Source of the DNA: Vibrio ezurae NBRC 102218
GTDB taxonomy: Bacteria; Pseudomonadota; Gammaproteobacteria; Enterobacterales; Vibrionaceae
NCBI RefSeq assembly: GCF_000467185.1
Contig: NZ_BATM01000007.1
Span: 62,001 to 126,000, forward strand
DNA length: 64,000 bases
Direction: 5' to 3'
The notes beneath the pieces are model-generated. The model was not told where the DNA came from. It made no database searches and saw nothing but the letters and a program-made list of their open reading frames with translations. The position numbers were made by a program, and so were the translations under genes. Shown one piece after another: positions 36,395-46,753 of the stretch. The stretch's first letter is position 1. The number at the start of each line of letters is the position of its first letter.

Positions 36395-39172
36395 TTACCC
36401 CAGTTCAATATCTTTCGGCATTAGCTGAAACTCTTCAATTGAGCCAATTTCTTGGCCCAGTTGCAACGGTGGTGCATCGTGGTGTTGATTACCTTGGGTG
36501 TGCATCACCAGTCTGTTTGCGGTTCTAGGTTTGAGCTGGTTTACCACAAAGCGAATCATATCGACGCGAGTTAAAGTGCGAATATGCTCAACAACCAATT
36601 CTCGGTTATTAAACTCTTTGTCTTTGTTGCCGATGGATACCCAAAGCCTTTGGCCTTTGGTTCTTAGGTTATTATCGGGCGCCATGATTTGGTTCAATAA
36701 GCCTTGTTTGCTGTTTTGCCATTGGGCTTCAGTGAGTTCAAGGAGCACCATATAAAAGGCATTGAGAAATTCATCGATAGAAGCGACCAAATCAATAGGC
36801 GCAGCGACAGGTGATTGCACATAAATGACAATCCCTGGTATACGATTAAGTGGCATGTTTCCCGTGCCTACCATATAACCGAGTTGTTGTTTGGTACGAA
36901 TTTCATTGAAAAACGCGGATGACATTAAGTGGTTCGCAAGGGTAAAGGTGGCAATGGTGCCTGTTTGTGAATCTGTTCCTTGATAGTAAATGGCAACAGC
37001 AGAGTCATCTTGATCGCAGTGAATTTCATGTTGAAATGTACCATTGTTTCCGAGTTTAACTAAGGGTCTGAGTGACTCTTTGTATTTTTGATTATCAACA
37101 CGCAAAGCGTCTTTTAGCTCGTCCGCAATGCCCTGCGCCGCCTCTTGAGTCCAGTCGCCAAACACAAACATCTCAACATACAACTTGCCTAATAGAGTTG
37201 ATACAAATTCAGGCAGCTCTTCGATGCTCACTTCTTCTAAGGCTTTGGCTAATACACCCGCAGGAGGGTTGTTGGGTTGTAGGATTCCTGATAGATGATT
37301 GAACAGTTGTGAGAGGGGACGGTCTTTGCTGGCATTGCGAAGTTTCCGCAGCATTTGGGTTTTGATGGTATCAAAACGCTGCTGCTCGAAATGGCGAGCT
37401 GCGAACTTTTCTAGAATCATATGCAGTAGCTGAGGCTGCTTTTCACTAAAACCTGAGATAGCTAAGGTTAGACCGCCTTGGTGCGCATAGATGTTATAGC
37501 TCATGCCTGCAATTTCAGCTTGATAGGACTGCCTTGATAAGGACTCCATAAACAGCTCAACACACAGGCGCAACTTAATGATATTTTGCGGTGTATTGAC
37601 CGAGCAAGGGCTATCAATAGCAATATACAGCGACCCTTTTGGCACGCGAAATTCAGGCTCTTGCAAATGCCATAAACGAAAGCCGGGTAACTCTTCAATC
37701 AAACGGGGCAGTGATTGCTCTGTTTGCAGTGGTTTTGGATCTAAGTTGTAACAGATAAACGGGTTTTTGCTTGGCAGGGCAAACTCAGCAAAATGGGTTG
37801 GGTTCTTCCAACGTTGAATTTGTGCATCGCTGAATTTTTGAGCGGAATAGGGCGTGAAATACCACTTTGCTTGTCGATCATATTCAAGCTCTTTTGCTGT
37901 CACCCATACTCGTAAGTTTTCTACGCAGAAGTAGGGGATAAAGCTTTCAATTAATGAGCGGTCAAATTCACTCATACGATAGTCACCATATAAGACTTCT
38001 TGTATGGGGAAGCGCTGCATACTCATGACAAGGTAGCTAGCGAGATCGATGGCTTTTACGGATTCTTGAAAACGGAAAGCCGACTCCATGACCGCTTGTT
38101 TTTCTACGTAGCGCCAAGATTCAATCCCTTGCTCAAAGACGAGCTTCATATACGAGAAAATCGCTTCAACAATGTCGTCGATATGTTGTAGCCCTTCTGC
38201 GGTAAGCAGGCACCCAATAGTGAATTCACGGAAGTTACTGCCACTGATGCCACCGCCAGCGGCCAGTGATGTCACCCAGTTTTTGTTTTTGAGTAATAAG
38301 GTCAGACTTCCCGGACCCTCATATCCGATAAGGTGAGCAAAATACGATAAAGGTTTCGTGGCGTAATGTTGCTCCATATTGGGAAAAGAAAACGACAGGC
38401 TTAATTTTCGTGCGTCTTTTTCCGGTTCAACCTGCACATAAAGCTGTTGCTCATTTTGTGTTAACAGCGCAGTCGTGACGGTTTTTGCGTGCAGGTGATT
38501 ATTTTTCACAGCACTAAATAAGCGAGTTGCCATCGTTTCGAGTTCATCTAACGATTGCGGCCCCACTAACACCACACTCATCAGATCGGCAGAATAGTGG
38601 CTTTGATAGAATTGAATGATTTCATCGCGAATAGACCCGCTTTCTCTGTCACACAGCGTTTCTTCGTTACCTACAGAGAACTTGGCAAAGGGGTGCTGTT
38701 GATTGACGAGCTCTTTTTGAACTTGATAAAAACGACGTGAATCGTCGTGTATTTTCATTTGATATTCAGAGTTTACGGCTTGTCGCTCTTTGTCTAAGGC
38801 TTCTTGGTTAAATAGGGGAGAGACAAAGAACTGGCTAAACCGAGAGAGGGCCTGTTCAAAAAACTCAGGAATTACATCAAAAAAGAAACAGGTATGTTCG
38901 GTGCCAGTCCATGCATTATTGCTGCCACCGTGTTGGCTAATGAAGGTTTGGAACTCACCAACGCGTGGATAGTCTTTTGTGCCAAGAAACAGCATATGTT
39001 CAAGGTAGTGAGCCAGCCCTTCTCGATCGGCTGGGTCATCAAAGTGTCCCACTCTCACCGCCAGTGATGCAGCAGAACGTTGTACTGCCTGATCTTGAAC
39101 CAGTATCACGTTGATTTGATTGTCTAAGGTGATGTCACGATAGTGATTTTTATCATTCGGACTTTGATGCAC
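36395..39172 (-). CDS. Insulinase-like M16 zinc protease (pitrilysin type)
   Basis: A 925-residue M16 metalloprotease. The inverted zinc motif is H55-Y-L-E-H59, followed by the downstream Glu in the RQAVNSEYQ helix. Four homologous M16 domains fit the length, as in protease III/insulysin. No signal peptide is evident at the N-terminus, unlike periplasmic E. coli PtrA, so the enzyme may be cytosolic. It degrades short peptides. Confidence 0.88.
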   Translation of the reverse strand: MHQSPNDKNHYRDITLDNQINVILVQDQAVQRSAASLAVRVGHFDDPADREGLAHYLEHMLFLGTKDYPRVGEFQTFISQHGGSNNAWTGTEHTCFFFDVIPEFFEQALSRFSQFFVSPLFNQEALDKERQAVNSEYQMKIHDDSRRFYQVQKELVNQQHPFAKFSVGNEETLCDRESGSIRDEIIQFYQSHYSADLMSVVLVGPQSLDELETMATRLFSAVKNNHLHAKTVTTALLTQNEQQLYVQVEPEKDARKLSLSFSFPNMEQHYATKPLSYFAHLIGYEGPGSLTLLLKNKNWVTSLAAGGGISGSNFREFTIGCLLTAEGLQHIDDIVEAIFSYMKLVFEQGIESWRYVEKQAVMESAFRFQESVKAIDLASYLVMSMQRFPIQEVLYGDYRMSEFDRSLIESFIPYFCVENLRVWVTAKELEYDRQAKWYFTPYSAQKFSDAQIQRWKNPTHFAEFALPSKNPFICYNLDPKPLQTEQSLPRLIEELPGFRLWHLQEPEFRVPKGSLYIAIDSPCSVNTPQNIIKLRLCVELFMESLSRQSYQAEIAGMSYNIYAHQGGLTLAISGFSEKQPQLLHMILEKFAARHFEQQRFDTIKTQMLRKLRNASKDRPLSQLFNHLSGILQPNNPPAGVLAKALEEVSIEELPEFVSTLLGKLYVEMFVFGDWTQEAAQGIADELKDALRVDNQKYKESLRPLVKLGNNGTFQHEIHCDQDDSAVAIYYQGTDSQTGTIATFTLANHLMSSAFFNEIRTKQQLGYMVGTGNMPLNRIPGIVIYVQSPVAAPIDLVASIDEFLNAFYMVLLELTEAQWQNSKQGLLNQIMAPDNNLRTKGQRLWVSIGNKDKEFNNRELVVEHIRTLTRVDMIRFVVNQLKPRTANRLVMHTQGNQHHDAPPLQLGQEIGSIEEFQLMPKDIELG

Positions 39173-39389
39173 AGAGAGGCTCTCCTTGAATTACCTAAGC
39201 CCAGAGTTGTAAAACATGATATTTTAAAACTGGCAAAGATAAACTATTGTTTTATCTGTTAAGTATGGCGGAGCAATACTTTCTAGCAAACTTTAAAATA
39301 CATTTTTATTGAAATGCTGTCTTAATCAGAGAATTGCATGGGTATTATGGTGTATTCTTTGAGCAGACAGCCACAAGTTTAGGACAAAA

Positions 39390-39854
39390 ATGAACGTATA
39401 TATTATGCGCCATGGAGAAGCAGGAAGCTTTGCATCAAGTGATGCTGAACGCACTTTGACCGTGCGCGGAGAGGAACAATCATTGCTAGTGGCTGAAGCC
39501 GTGGTAAAACAAGGTGTTTCTCATTTTGATTTGGTCTTGGTCAGCCCCTACATTAGAGCACAACAAACTTGGGATGTGATTAAAGGGCTTTTTAGCGCAG
39601 ACAAAGTGGAAGAGTGTGCTGATATTACGCCTTATGGACATTCTGAAGATGTCTATCAATACGTTTGTGCTTTAGCTGACGTGCAAAAGCCTCAGTCAGT
39701 ATTATTGGTTTCTCATCTGCCTTTGGTGGGCTATCTTACCGCTGAGTTTGTGAACGATATGTCAGCGCCAATGTTCCCCACTTCAGGGTTTGCTGCGATT
39801 GATTTTGATCTTGAAAGTGCCAACGGTGAGTTGATGTGGCACCTTGCTCCGTAA
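39390..39854 (+). CDS. sixA: SixA phosphohistidine phosphatase
   Basis: A 154-residue histidine phosphatase with the catalytic R7-H8-G motif and second His in VSHLPLVG. It dephosphorylates phosphohistidine proteins, in E. coli ArcB and the nitrogen PTS. It is a single gene with a strong terminator after it. Confidence 0.92.
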   Translation: MNVYIMRHGEAGSFASSDAERTLTVRGEEQSLLVAEAVVKQGVSHFDLVLVSPYIRAQQTWDVIKGLFSADKVEECADITPYGHSEDVYQYVCALADVQKPQSVLLVSHLPLVGYLTAEFVNDMSAPMFPTSGFAAIDFDLESANGELMWHLAP

Positions 39855-39874
39855 GGTTGAAGGCTGAATAACAA

Positions 39875-39914
39875 AATGAAAAACGGCGTCCTATTTAGGT
39901 CGCCGTTTTTCATT
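39875..39914. terminator. Bidirectional terminator between sixA and smrB
   Basis: Fourteen-bp perfect stem (39875-39888 and 39901-39914) with A and T runs on the two sides. Confidence 0.88.
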
Positions 39915-40001
39915 GAACTCATCCCAAAGCGCATGCGCCTTTAAAAGAAAGTAAAAGGTTGGACAAGCGCACACAAGCCTCTTTCGGGGCTTTCACTGCA
40001 C

Positions 40002-40532
40002 TTACTTTTCAGGGATGGACAGCAGCACAAGCAATGCACCACTCCCGCCAAATTCTAATGGCGCTTGATGATAGGCCATCACATCTGGGTGTTGAGCCAG
40101 CCACAGTGGCACTTTTTGTTTTAAAATATGTTTGCCGATACCGTGCATAACACTCGCACAATGCACATTGTGTTTGATGCAATGCGCAATCATGGCGCCT
40201 AACTCACGTTTTGCTTCCATTTGGGTCATGCCGTGCATGTCTAAATAGACATCGGGTACATACACGCCGCGACGCAATCTTTTCACTTCATACTTAGAGA
40301 CATCGCTGCGAGCATAACGGGTTGGCCCATCTTCATTCAGCAGCGGCTCAAATTCGTCAGAGAAGTAAAATTCGTTGTCTTTTGCTTCTCTATCAAACCT
40401 TTGTTGCTGTTTTTGTTTTGTTTCTCTTTTTGGCGCTTGGATTATGGTATCCTGTTGTAACTTTTTAACGCCTTGTACTGCTTCTTTAAACAAAGAAAAG
40501 TCATCAATTGTTGGCTTGTCTGATTTGTTCAT
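40002..40532 (-). CDS. smrB: SmrB, Smr-domain ribosome-rescue endonuclease
   Basis: A 176-residue protein with an N-terminal charged helical part and a C-terminal Smr domain at about 95-172 (LDMHGMTQMEAK, VMHGIGKHILK, GGSGALLVLL). SmrB cleaves mRNA between collided ribosomes. It is divergent from prmB by about 60 bases, the usual arrangement in gammaproteobacteria. Confidence 0.92.
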   Translation of the reverse strand: MNKSDKPTIDDFSLFKEAVQGVKKLQQDTIIQAPKRETKQKQQQRFDREAKDNEFYFSDEFEPLLNEDGPTRYARSDVSKYEVKRLRRGVYVPDVYLDMHGMTQMEAKRELGAMIAHCIKHNVHCASVMHGIGKHILKQKVPLWLAQHPDVMAYHQAPLEFGGSGALLVLLSIPEK

Positions 40533-40593
40533 GGGATAAAGTTTCTGATCTATCTTTGGTTGAGCAGTATTGTAGCGCTTTTTGGAGAAACTT

Positions 40594-41526
40594 TTGGATA
40601 AGATTTTTGTAGATGAAGCAGTGTCGGAACTTCACACACTGCAAGACATGATTCGTTGGACTGTCAGCCGATTTAATGCTGCGGGCTTATTTTACGGTCA
40701 CGGCACGGATAATGCGTGGGACGAAGCGGTTCAATTAATTTTGCCTTCACTCTATTTACCTCTCGATGTTCCATCGCATGTATTGAACTCTCGCTTAACC
40801 AGCAGTGAGCGTTTGCGTGTGGTAGAGCGAGTTATTCAGCGTATTAACGAACGTACACCTACCGCTTATTTGACCAACAAAGCATGGTTTTGTGGCATGG
40901 AGTTCTTTGTTGATGAGCGCGTATTGGTGCCTCGTTCACCGATTGGTGAATTAATTGAACATCAGTTTCAACCTTGGTTAATTGAGCAACCGACTCGCAT
41001 CATGGATATGTGCACGGGCAGTGGCTGTATTGCGATTGCTTGTGGACACGCTTTCCCTGAAGCGGAAGTTGATGCTATTGATATTTCAGGCGATGCCTTA
41101 GAAGTCGCAGAGCAAAATATCCAAGATCATGGGCTTGAAGCGCAAGTGACCCCAATTCGCTCTGATCTGTTCCGTGATTTGGTGCAAGAGAAATACGATC
41201 TTATCGTGACCAATCCGCCGTATGTGGATGAAGAAGACATGAACAGTCTTCCTGATGAGTTTAAGCATGAACCTGAACTTGGTTTAGCGGCGGGCACCGA
41301 TGGTTTGAAATTGGTGCGTCGCATTTTAGCCAATGCACCAAACTATCTCAGCGACAACGGTATTTTGATCTGTGAAGTGGGTAACTCCATGGTACATATG
41401 ATTGAGCAATACCCGCAGATCCCATTTACTTGGATTGAGTTTGAAAACGGCGGTCACGGCGTATTTATGCTCACTAAAGAGCAGTTGTTGGCCTGTGCTG
41501 ACGAATTTGCACTTTATATCGATTAA
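40594..41526 (+). CDS. prmB: PrmB, ribosomal protein uL3 glutamine methyltransferase
   Basis: A 310-residue SAM methyltransferase with motif [13 protein letters not shown] (about 133-144) and NPPYVDEED (about 205). It methylates Gln150 of L3. The start is TTG at 40594: GGAG sits 6 bases before it and the protein then begins [10 protein letters not shown], like relatives that begin MDKIF. The TTG at 40582 overlaps the ribosome site. Confidence 0.92.
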   Translation: MDKIFVDEAVSELHTLQDMIRWTVSRFNAAGLFYGHGTDNAWDEAVQLILPSLYLPLDVPSHVLNSRLTSSERLRVVERVIQRINERTPTAYLTNKAWFCGMEFFVDERVLVPRSPIGELIEHQFQPWLIEQPTRIMDMCTGSGCIAIACGHAFPEAEVDAIDISGDALEVAEQNIQDHGLEAQVTPIRSDLFRDLVQEKYDLIVTNPPYVDEEDMNSLPDEFKHEPELGLAAGTDGLKLVRRILANAPNYLSDNGILICEVGNSMVHMIEQYPQIPFTWIEFENGGHGVFMLTKEQLLACADEFALYID

Positions 41527-41546
41527 TCTAAACGGATAAATGACAT

Positions 41547-41573
41547 AACGGCACCCACAAGGGTGTCGTTTTG
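41547..41573 (+). terminator. Terminator after prmB
   Basis: ACGGCACCC and GGGTGTCGT pair around ACAA (one G-T), followed by TTTTG. Confidence 0.75.
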
Positions 41574-41667
41574 GGTTTACACAGTACAAAGCGCTTTACA
41601 ATAGAGTGTGATAAAGCCAGTATGAAAGGCATTAGACCGTTTAAAACAGACTTACAATGAGGAAGTA

Positions 41668-42756
41668 ATGGCAGGAAACAGCATTGGCCAGCATTTTCGC
41701 GTAACCACTTTTGGTGAAAGCCACGGTATCGCACTGGGTTGTATTATTGATGGATGCCCTCCAGGCTTAGCATTGGAAGAGGCTGATCTGCAAAAAGATT
41801 TAGATCGTCGTCGTCCGGGAACCTCTCGCTACACCACAGCACGTCGCGAACCCGATGAAGTAAAAATTCTTTCAGGTGTTTTTGAAGGCAAGACTACAGG
41901 CACTTCGATAGGACTTTTGATTGAAAACACCGATCAGCGTTCTAAAGATTACTCTGAGATAAAAGATAAATTCCGTCCGGGTCATGCCGATTACACTTAT
42001 CACCAAAAATACGGTGTGCGTGATTACCGAGGTGGTGGCCGCTCTTCTGCTCGTGAAACCGCAATGCGCGTTGCCGCAGGTGCAGTGGCTAAAAAATACT
42101 TAGCGCAAGAGTTTGGCGTTGAAGTGCGTGCGTATTTGACGCAAATGGGCGATGTGAAAGTCGATACTATCGATTTTGAAGAAATTGAAAATAACCCGTT
42201 TTTCTCACCAGATGCCGCCGCGGTAGATAAATTTGACCAACTGATCCGCGATTTGAAAAAAGACGGCGATTCTGTTGGGGCTAAATTACAGGTGGTGGCT
42301 AAGCGCGTACCTGTCGGTTTAGGCGAGCCTATCTTTGATCGCTTAGATGCGGATATTGCACATGCATTAATGAGCATCAATGCGGTAAAAGGCGTTGAAA
42401 TTGGCGATGGCTTTGAAGTGGCCGCACAAAAGGGCAGTCAGCACCGAGATGAGCTGACTCCTGATGGCTTTGCCTCTAACCACGCGGGTGGCATTTTAGG
42501 CGGCATTTCCACAGGCCAAGACATTGTGGCAAATATTGCGCTTAAACCAACATCCAGCATTACTGTGCCGGGGAATACGATTAACCGTCAAGGTGAAGCG
42601 ACACAACTTATCACTAAAGGTCGTCACGACCCTTGTGTGGGTATTCGCGCGGTGCCGATTGCTGAAGCGATGCTGGCGATTGTATTGCTCGATCATTTAT
42701 TGCGCCACCGTGGTCAAAACCATGGCGTTGCAACTGAAACACCCAAAATAGTGTAA
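41668..42756 (+). CDS. aroC: AroC, chorismate synthase
   Basis: A 362-residue enzyme that makes chorismate from EPSP with reduced FMN. All three signatures are present: [18 protein letters not shown] (15-32), [19 protein letters not shown] (about 125-145) and [17 protein letters not shown] near the C-terminus. AGGAAG lies before the start. A terminator follows. Confidence 0.96.
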   Translation: MAGNSIGQHFRVTTFGESHGIALGCIIDGCPPGLALEEADLQKDLDRRRPGTSRYTTARREPDEVKILSGVFEGKTTGTSIGLLIENTDQRSKDYSEIKDKFRPGHADYTYHQKYGVRDYRGGGRSSARETAMRVAAGAVAKKYLAQEFGVEVRAYLTQMGDVKVDTIDFEEIENNPFFSPDAAAVDKFDQLIRDLKKDGDSVGAKLQVVAKRVPVGLGEPIFDRLDADIAHALMSINAVKGVEIGDGFEVAAQKGSQHRDELTPDGFASNHAGGILGGISTGQDIVANIALKPTSSITVPGNTINRQGEATQLITKGRHDPCVGIRAVPIAEAMLAIVLLDHLLRHRGQNHGVATETPKIV

Positions 42757-42766
42757 ATTAGAATAT

Positions 42767-42815
42767 AGGATCTAGATGTAACTCGGTTAATCCGGCGATA
42801 TCTAGGTCCTTTTTT
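42767..42815 (+). terminator. Terminator after aroC
   Basis: AGGATCTAGAT (42767-42777) pairs with ATATCTAGGTCCT with one mismatch or bulge, followed by six T. Confidence 0.7.
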
Positions 42816-42847
42816 CTCTCTAGCTCCTTTCTTTTTAAGACTTTTCC

Positions 42848-43375
42848 ATGCACGACTACAACGACCTTATTTCTATCTTTGATAGCACTTTTTATACCGA
42901 CTTTAATACGCGCTTAGTATTGGGTGGTGATGAGCCTATTTATCTGCCAGCGGATGCCGAATTTGACTATCACCGCATTATTTTTGCCAGAGGTTTTTAC
43001 GCTTCAGCGCTGCATGAAATTGCGCATTGGTGCGTTGCTGGAGCAAAACGACGACTGTTAGAAGATTTTGGTTATTGGTATGAACCTGATGGTCGTGATG
43101 CCGATACTCAGGCACAATTTGAAGTGGTCGAGATCCGCCCACAAGCATACGAGTGGATTTTGGCACAAAGTGCAGGGTTTCGTTTTCAAGTCAGTTGTGA
43201 CAATCTCAGTGGAGACTTTGAGCCCGATCGTTTGGCGTTCACACAAAAAGTTTACCAAGAGGTTCTCGACATTTTAGAGAAAGGCTTGCCAACTAGGGTA
43301 GAGATGCTTTCTAATGCGCTTCGGGATTTTTATCGTATCCCTCCACTTACTCAGGAAGATTTTAAGGTACTTTGA
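42848..43375 (+). CDS. epmC: EpmC, elongation factor P hydroxylase
   Basis: A 175-residue YfcM/EpmC protein with the HEIAHW metal site (about 57-62) and the following GAKRR and GYWYEPDGRD segments. It hydroxylates the beta-lysyl-lysine of EF-P. It is followed three bases later by yfcL, as in E. coli. Confidence 0.92.
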   Translation: MHDYNDLISIFDSTFYTDFNTRLVLGGDEPIYLPADAEFDYHRIIFARGFYASALHEIAHWCVAGAKRRLLEDFGYWYEPDGRDADTQAQFEVVEIRPQAYEWILAQSAGFRFQVSCDNLSGDFEPDRLAFTQKVYQEVLDILEKGLPTRVEMLSNALRDFYRIPPLTQEDFKVL

Positions 43376-43378
43376 ACC

Positions 43379-43645
43379 ATGATTTTACAACTCGAAGAAC
43401 AGTTACTTGACACGATTGACCAAACCGTTGCCACTGCGTCGGATGACGAGCTGTTTGCGGGGGGCTATTTACGTGGTCATATTTCTTTAGCCGCAGCGGA
43501 TTGTGAATACGAAGCCGTAACAGATATTGCGGTATTCAAACAAAAAATAGAACAAAGCCTTGCGGATGCGCAATCAGAGCTAACCCCTGCCGATCGCGTT
43601 ATTGTCGCGGATATGTGGGACAACTTGTCTAAAGCTCTAGCGTAA
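43379..43645 (+). CDS. yfcL: YfcL family protein
   Basis: An 88-residue acidic, helical protein of the YfcL family (DELFAGGYLRGHISLA is the conserved core). The function is unknown. It is cotranscribed with epmC. Confidence 0.85.
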   Translation: MILQLEEQLLDTIDQTVATASDDELFAGGYLRGHISLAAADCEYEAVTDIAVFKQKIEQSLADAQSELTPADRVIVADMWDNLSKALA

Positions 43646-43717
43646 TCTTTTCGCTTTGTTACTCACTTAGCGCTCATTTATATTGATTAATGAGTCGCTT
43701 GAGCGTGAATGATAGGT

Positions 43718-43752
43718 AGGCTGTGAATCAAAGCGATTCACAGCCTATTTTT
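43718..43752 (+). terminator. Terminator after yfcL
   Basis: Perfect 12-bp stem (43718-43729 and 43735-43746) with a 5-base loop and then ATTTTTA. Confidence 0.88.
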
Positions 43753-43931
43753 ATGGGCTTTGCCTATGGATACCAATCGTACTCAATAACAGCGCATTCC
43801 AGCTTGTGATTACTTTTCCTTGTTCTGGAGCATTTATCCTGCGCTATTTCGGAGCACTTACTGGGTGTGATTGCTCTTCGTTTAGTGCAGAATGTCAGTG
43901 TTAAATGGACATTAACAACAGGGAATCCGTT

Positions 43932-44468
43932 ATGAAAATTATTGCCTTTGCCGCCAGTACCAGTTCAAAGTCAATTAACAAAGTATTGGTGACTTATGTG
44001 GCTCATCAATTACCCAACGCAGATGTCGAGGTGCTGGACCTCATTGATTATCCGGCGCCCATTTTTAGTGAAGATACTGAAAAAGAGATTGGGCATTCTG
44101 AATCGGCGAAAAAGCTACTGGCTAAATTAGGTCGAGCGGATGCGATTATTGTCTCTTTTGCTGAGCACAATGGCAGTTATACCGCGGCTTATAAAAATCT
44201 GTTTGATTGGGCAACTCGCATCGAGCGCAGCGTTTTTCACAATAAACCTGTGTTGTATATGGCAACATCTCCCGGCCCTGGTGGAGGCAAATCTGTATTA
44301 GCCGCCGCTGTGAGCTCAGCGCCGTATTTTGGCGCAGAGGTGAAAGCCTCACTATCGGTACCGAGTTTTTATGATGCATTTGATGTTCAAGCCAATGAGT
44401 TTAAGAATGCGCAGTTAAAGCAGCAAGTGACGCAGGCATTGGATGCGCTTGTGGCTGAGCTAGGTTAG
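43932..44468 (+). CDS. NADPH-dependent FMN reductase family protein
   Basis: A 178-residue flavodoxin-like reductase (N-terminal AASTSSKSINK phosphate-binding loop; ATSPGPGGGKSVL). It probably reduces FMN or a quinone/azo substrate. The start at 43932 is chosen because AGGGAA lies about 8 bases before it; an in-frame ATG at 43905 adds nine residues. Confidence 0.85.
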   Translation: MKIIAFAASTSSKSINKVLVTYVAHQLPNADVEVLDLIDYPAPIFSEDTEKEIGHSESAKKLLAKLGRADAIIVSFAEHNGSYTAAYKNLFDWATRIERSVFHNKPVLYMATSPGPGGGKSVLAAAVSSAPYFGAEVKASLSVPSFYDAFDVQANEFKNAQLKQQVTQALDALVAELG

Positions 44469-44485
44469 TCGAGAGATGAAATCAG

Positions 44486-44510
44486 CAATGGGCTCTTTAT
44501 GAGCCCATTG
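44486..44510. terminator. Hairpin between converging genes (flavin reductase and mnmC)
   Basis: CAATGGGCTC and GAGCCCATTG form a perfect 10-bp stem with a 5-base loop. No T run on either side, so termination may be inefficient. Confidence 0.55.
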
Positions 44511-44537
44511 TGGTAGGTATGTTGCGATAGGCCAAAT

Positions 44538-46643
44538 CTAGTTTGTTGGTCGCGAAAGAGGTCGACCTTTAATGAGCTTTCTTACCCACATGCGACTTGG
44601 GTGCAGTGAGTTTAATGTTGAGGCGGACATTGGCATTGGATAGCCCAACATTTGTGAGGCCAATACTTCTGCACTTAACGGCGCTGAGGTGAGGCCTCTT
44701 GAGCCAAGACCGATTAAGCAAAATAGATTGTTATATTGGCTTACTGTGGCGTATGGCACGTTTTTTTGCGCTGTTTTTTGTGGGCTCAAATTGGCGTATT
44801 GTTCTACTATGTCTGCAAACTTCCCAACATTGCCGACAAAAGGCAGATGATCTCTGGATACTGAGCGTATGCCTTGTCTTGCGTCCTTCGCACTCACATC
44901 CACCTCGTTAGGCCAGCTTTGCTCGGGAAGGCACTGTTGCAATTTAGAAGCGTTTTGCTGTTGGTGCTGCTCATTGTAATCCGTGCTGTGATCGCGGCTG
45001 TCATAGCTTGCGCCAATGCAGTGTTGGCCTAGTGGGCTTGCCGGGGTTAAGTAACCGTCGTAGCACAGTACGGTATTTAACTTTTGCAGCTGAGCTGTTG
45101 TAGGGATATGGCTCACTTGTCCTTTTACTTTGCCAAGGGGAATGGACTGAGCTTGAGTAAACTCATCAAAGCTGTGTCCATTTGCAATGACTACCGCCGT
45201 GTATTGCTGTTGACTATGTCGCGTATTGTCTGGTTCGTCCGCGTGCTTGTCCATTTGCTGACTGCTGACAAGCCAACCTTGTTCGTTTTGTTCTAAATGG
45301 GTCACTTTACACGGCTGTTTTAGCGTTAACTGCTGCTGTTTCATCAGCAATTCAATAATGCCCTGCGTACATTGTGCCGGCGATAGCCAGCCACCTTGCG
45401 GGTAAAACACCGAACGATAAGTGCAATCTAGCCCGATTGCTTGGGCGGTTTGCTCTGCGTCAAGTTGAGTGATGAGTTGCTCTGGATATTGCCCTTGAAC
45501 AAGGCGTGATAGCTTAGTGTGTTCTGCGTCATTCCAAAGTAGCTGGGTGACGCCACACCAGTGGTGATCAAAGGGAACTTTATCTGCTACTTGATCGTAG
45601 AATTGACGGGCGAAGACAAAACCGTTTGCAAACACTTGAGAAACTGCGTTTTGCTCACTATTTAGTAGAGGATAGAGTGCCCCTTGTCGATTACCTGATG
45701 CACCTTGCGCAAGTTGCTCATCTTGGCAATACAGTGTCACCTGTGCCCCTTTTTGTACTAACGAGTAAGCAAGGCAAGCACTGGCTACGCCACCGCCAAT
45801 GATGGCAATATTGTCAGTCTCAGTTGTTTCAGATTCAGAACTGAATCGTGAAGTAAGAGGTTCTCGTGCAAAAAGAGGGGATATATTGCTATACGCTTGT
45901 TTGTCGCGCATAGTGCCAACAATCATATCGCGTTTGTGACCGAAGCCTTTGGCTTTAGTCATGTCAAAGCCTGCTTCAATCAATCCACGACGAACAAATC
46001 CCGCTGCGGTAAAGGTGGCAACCGTACACTCTTGTTTTGCCAGTTTTGCCATACCGTTAAACAAATCCTGATTCCACATTTCCGGGTTTTTACTCGGTGC
46101 AAAGCCATCTAAGAACCAAGCGTCGACAATCCCTGAATGATAAGTGGGTACATCAGGAAGATTATCTTTGATATCCCCCAGCCATAGGTCTAAAGTGATA
46201 GCGCCATCAGCAAGAATCAGGCGATGGCACCCAGCAAGCGCCATAGGGTAGTGCTGTTGTAATTCAGCGGCATAGTTTGCCAGTTCTGGCCATGCTTTAT
46301 GTGCTTGTTGCAGGTCACTTAAGGTGACAGGGTATTTTTCAAAGCTGATAAAATGCAGTTGAGTGAGGGGCGCTTGTGGATATTGTGCTCTAAATAACTC
46401 AAACTCTTTCCAGACAGCGAGAAAGTTTAGCCCTGTGCCAAAGCCAGTTTCCGCAATAACAAAACGGGATTGGTTGAACGTTGGCCAGCGAACAGGCAGT
46501 TGATTTTGGGTGAGAAACACATAACGAGTCTCAGCAAGACCATCGTTGTTCGAGAAGTAGACATCATCGAATTGCTCTGATACCGGGGTTCCGGAGTCAT
46601 TCCAATCGAGTTGAGCGTGTTTAATTTTTGGCATATAGATCAT
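44538..46643 (-). CDS. mnmC: MnmC, bifunctional tRNA U34 modification enzyme
   Basis: A 701-residue fusion. The N-terminal methyltransferase (about 1-240; ETGFGTGLNFLAVW, WFLDGFAPSKNPEMW) and C-terminal FAD oxidoreductase (about 270-680; IIGGGVASACLAYSL) make mnm5s2U34 in tRNA. An internal ATG three codons in (46634) is an alternative start. It lies divergent from fabB, a typical gammaproteobacterial arrangement. Confidence 0.94.
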   Translation of the reverse strand: MIYMPKIKHAQLDWNDSGTPVSEQFDDVYFSNNDGLAETRYVFLTQNQLPVRWPTFNQSRFVIAETGFGTGLNFLAVWKEFELFRAQYPQAPLTQLHFISFEKYPVTLSDLQQAHKAWPELANYAAELQQHYPMALAGCHRLILADGAITLDLWLGDIKDNLPDVPTYHSGIVDAWFLDGFAPSKNPEMWNQDLFNGMAKLAKQECTVATFTAAGFVRRGLIEAGFDMTKAKGFGHKRDMIVGTMRDKQAYSNISPLFAREPLTSRFSSESETTETDNIAIIGGGVASACLAYSLVQKGAQVTLYCQDEQLAQGASGNRQGALYPLLNSEQNAVSQVFANGFVFARQFYDQVADKVPFDHHWCGVTQLLWNDAEHTKLSRLVQGQYPEQLITQLDAEQTAQAIGLDCTYRSVFYPQGGWLSPAQCTQGIIELLMKQQQLTLKQPCKVTHLEQNEQGWLVSSQQMDKHADEPDNTRHSQQQYTAVVIANGHSFDEFTQAQSIPLGKVKGQVSHIPTTAQLQKLNTVLCYDGYLTPASPLGQHCIGASYDSRDHSTDYNEQHQQQNASKLQQCLPEQSWPNEVDVSAKDARQGIRSVSRDHLPFVGNVGKFADIVEQYANLSPQKTAQKNVPYATVSQYNNLFCLIGLGSRGLTSAPLSAEVLASQMLGYPMPMSASTLNSLHPSRMWVRKLIKGRPLSRPTN

Positions 46644-46753
46644 AGAATGAGACGTTAACTGAAGTGATTGTACAAATATCTAGGAAAGCTGACCACTTGA
46701 TCCTCTCTTTCTAGGTATTATCTAGCGGAAAATTTGAATTATAGGAATGTCAC

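Noticed and set aside
46685-46705. FadR operator before fabB
   Set aside because: Only about 11 of 17 positions match and the right half is poor, so it was not listed as a site.
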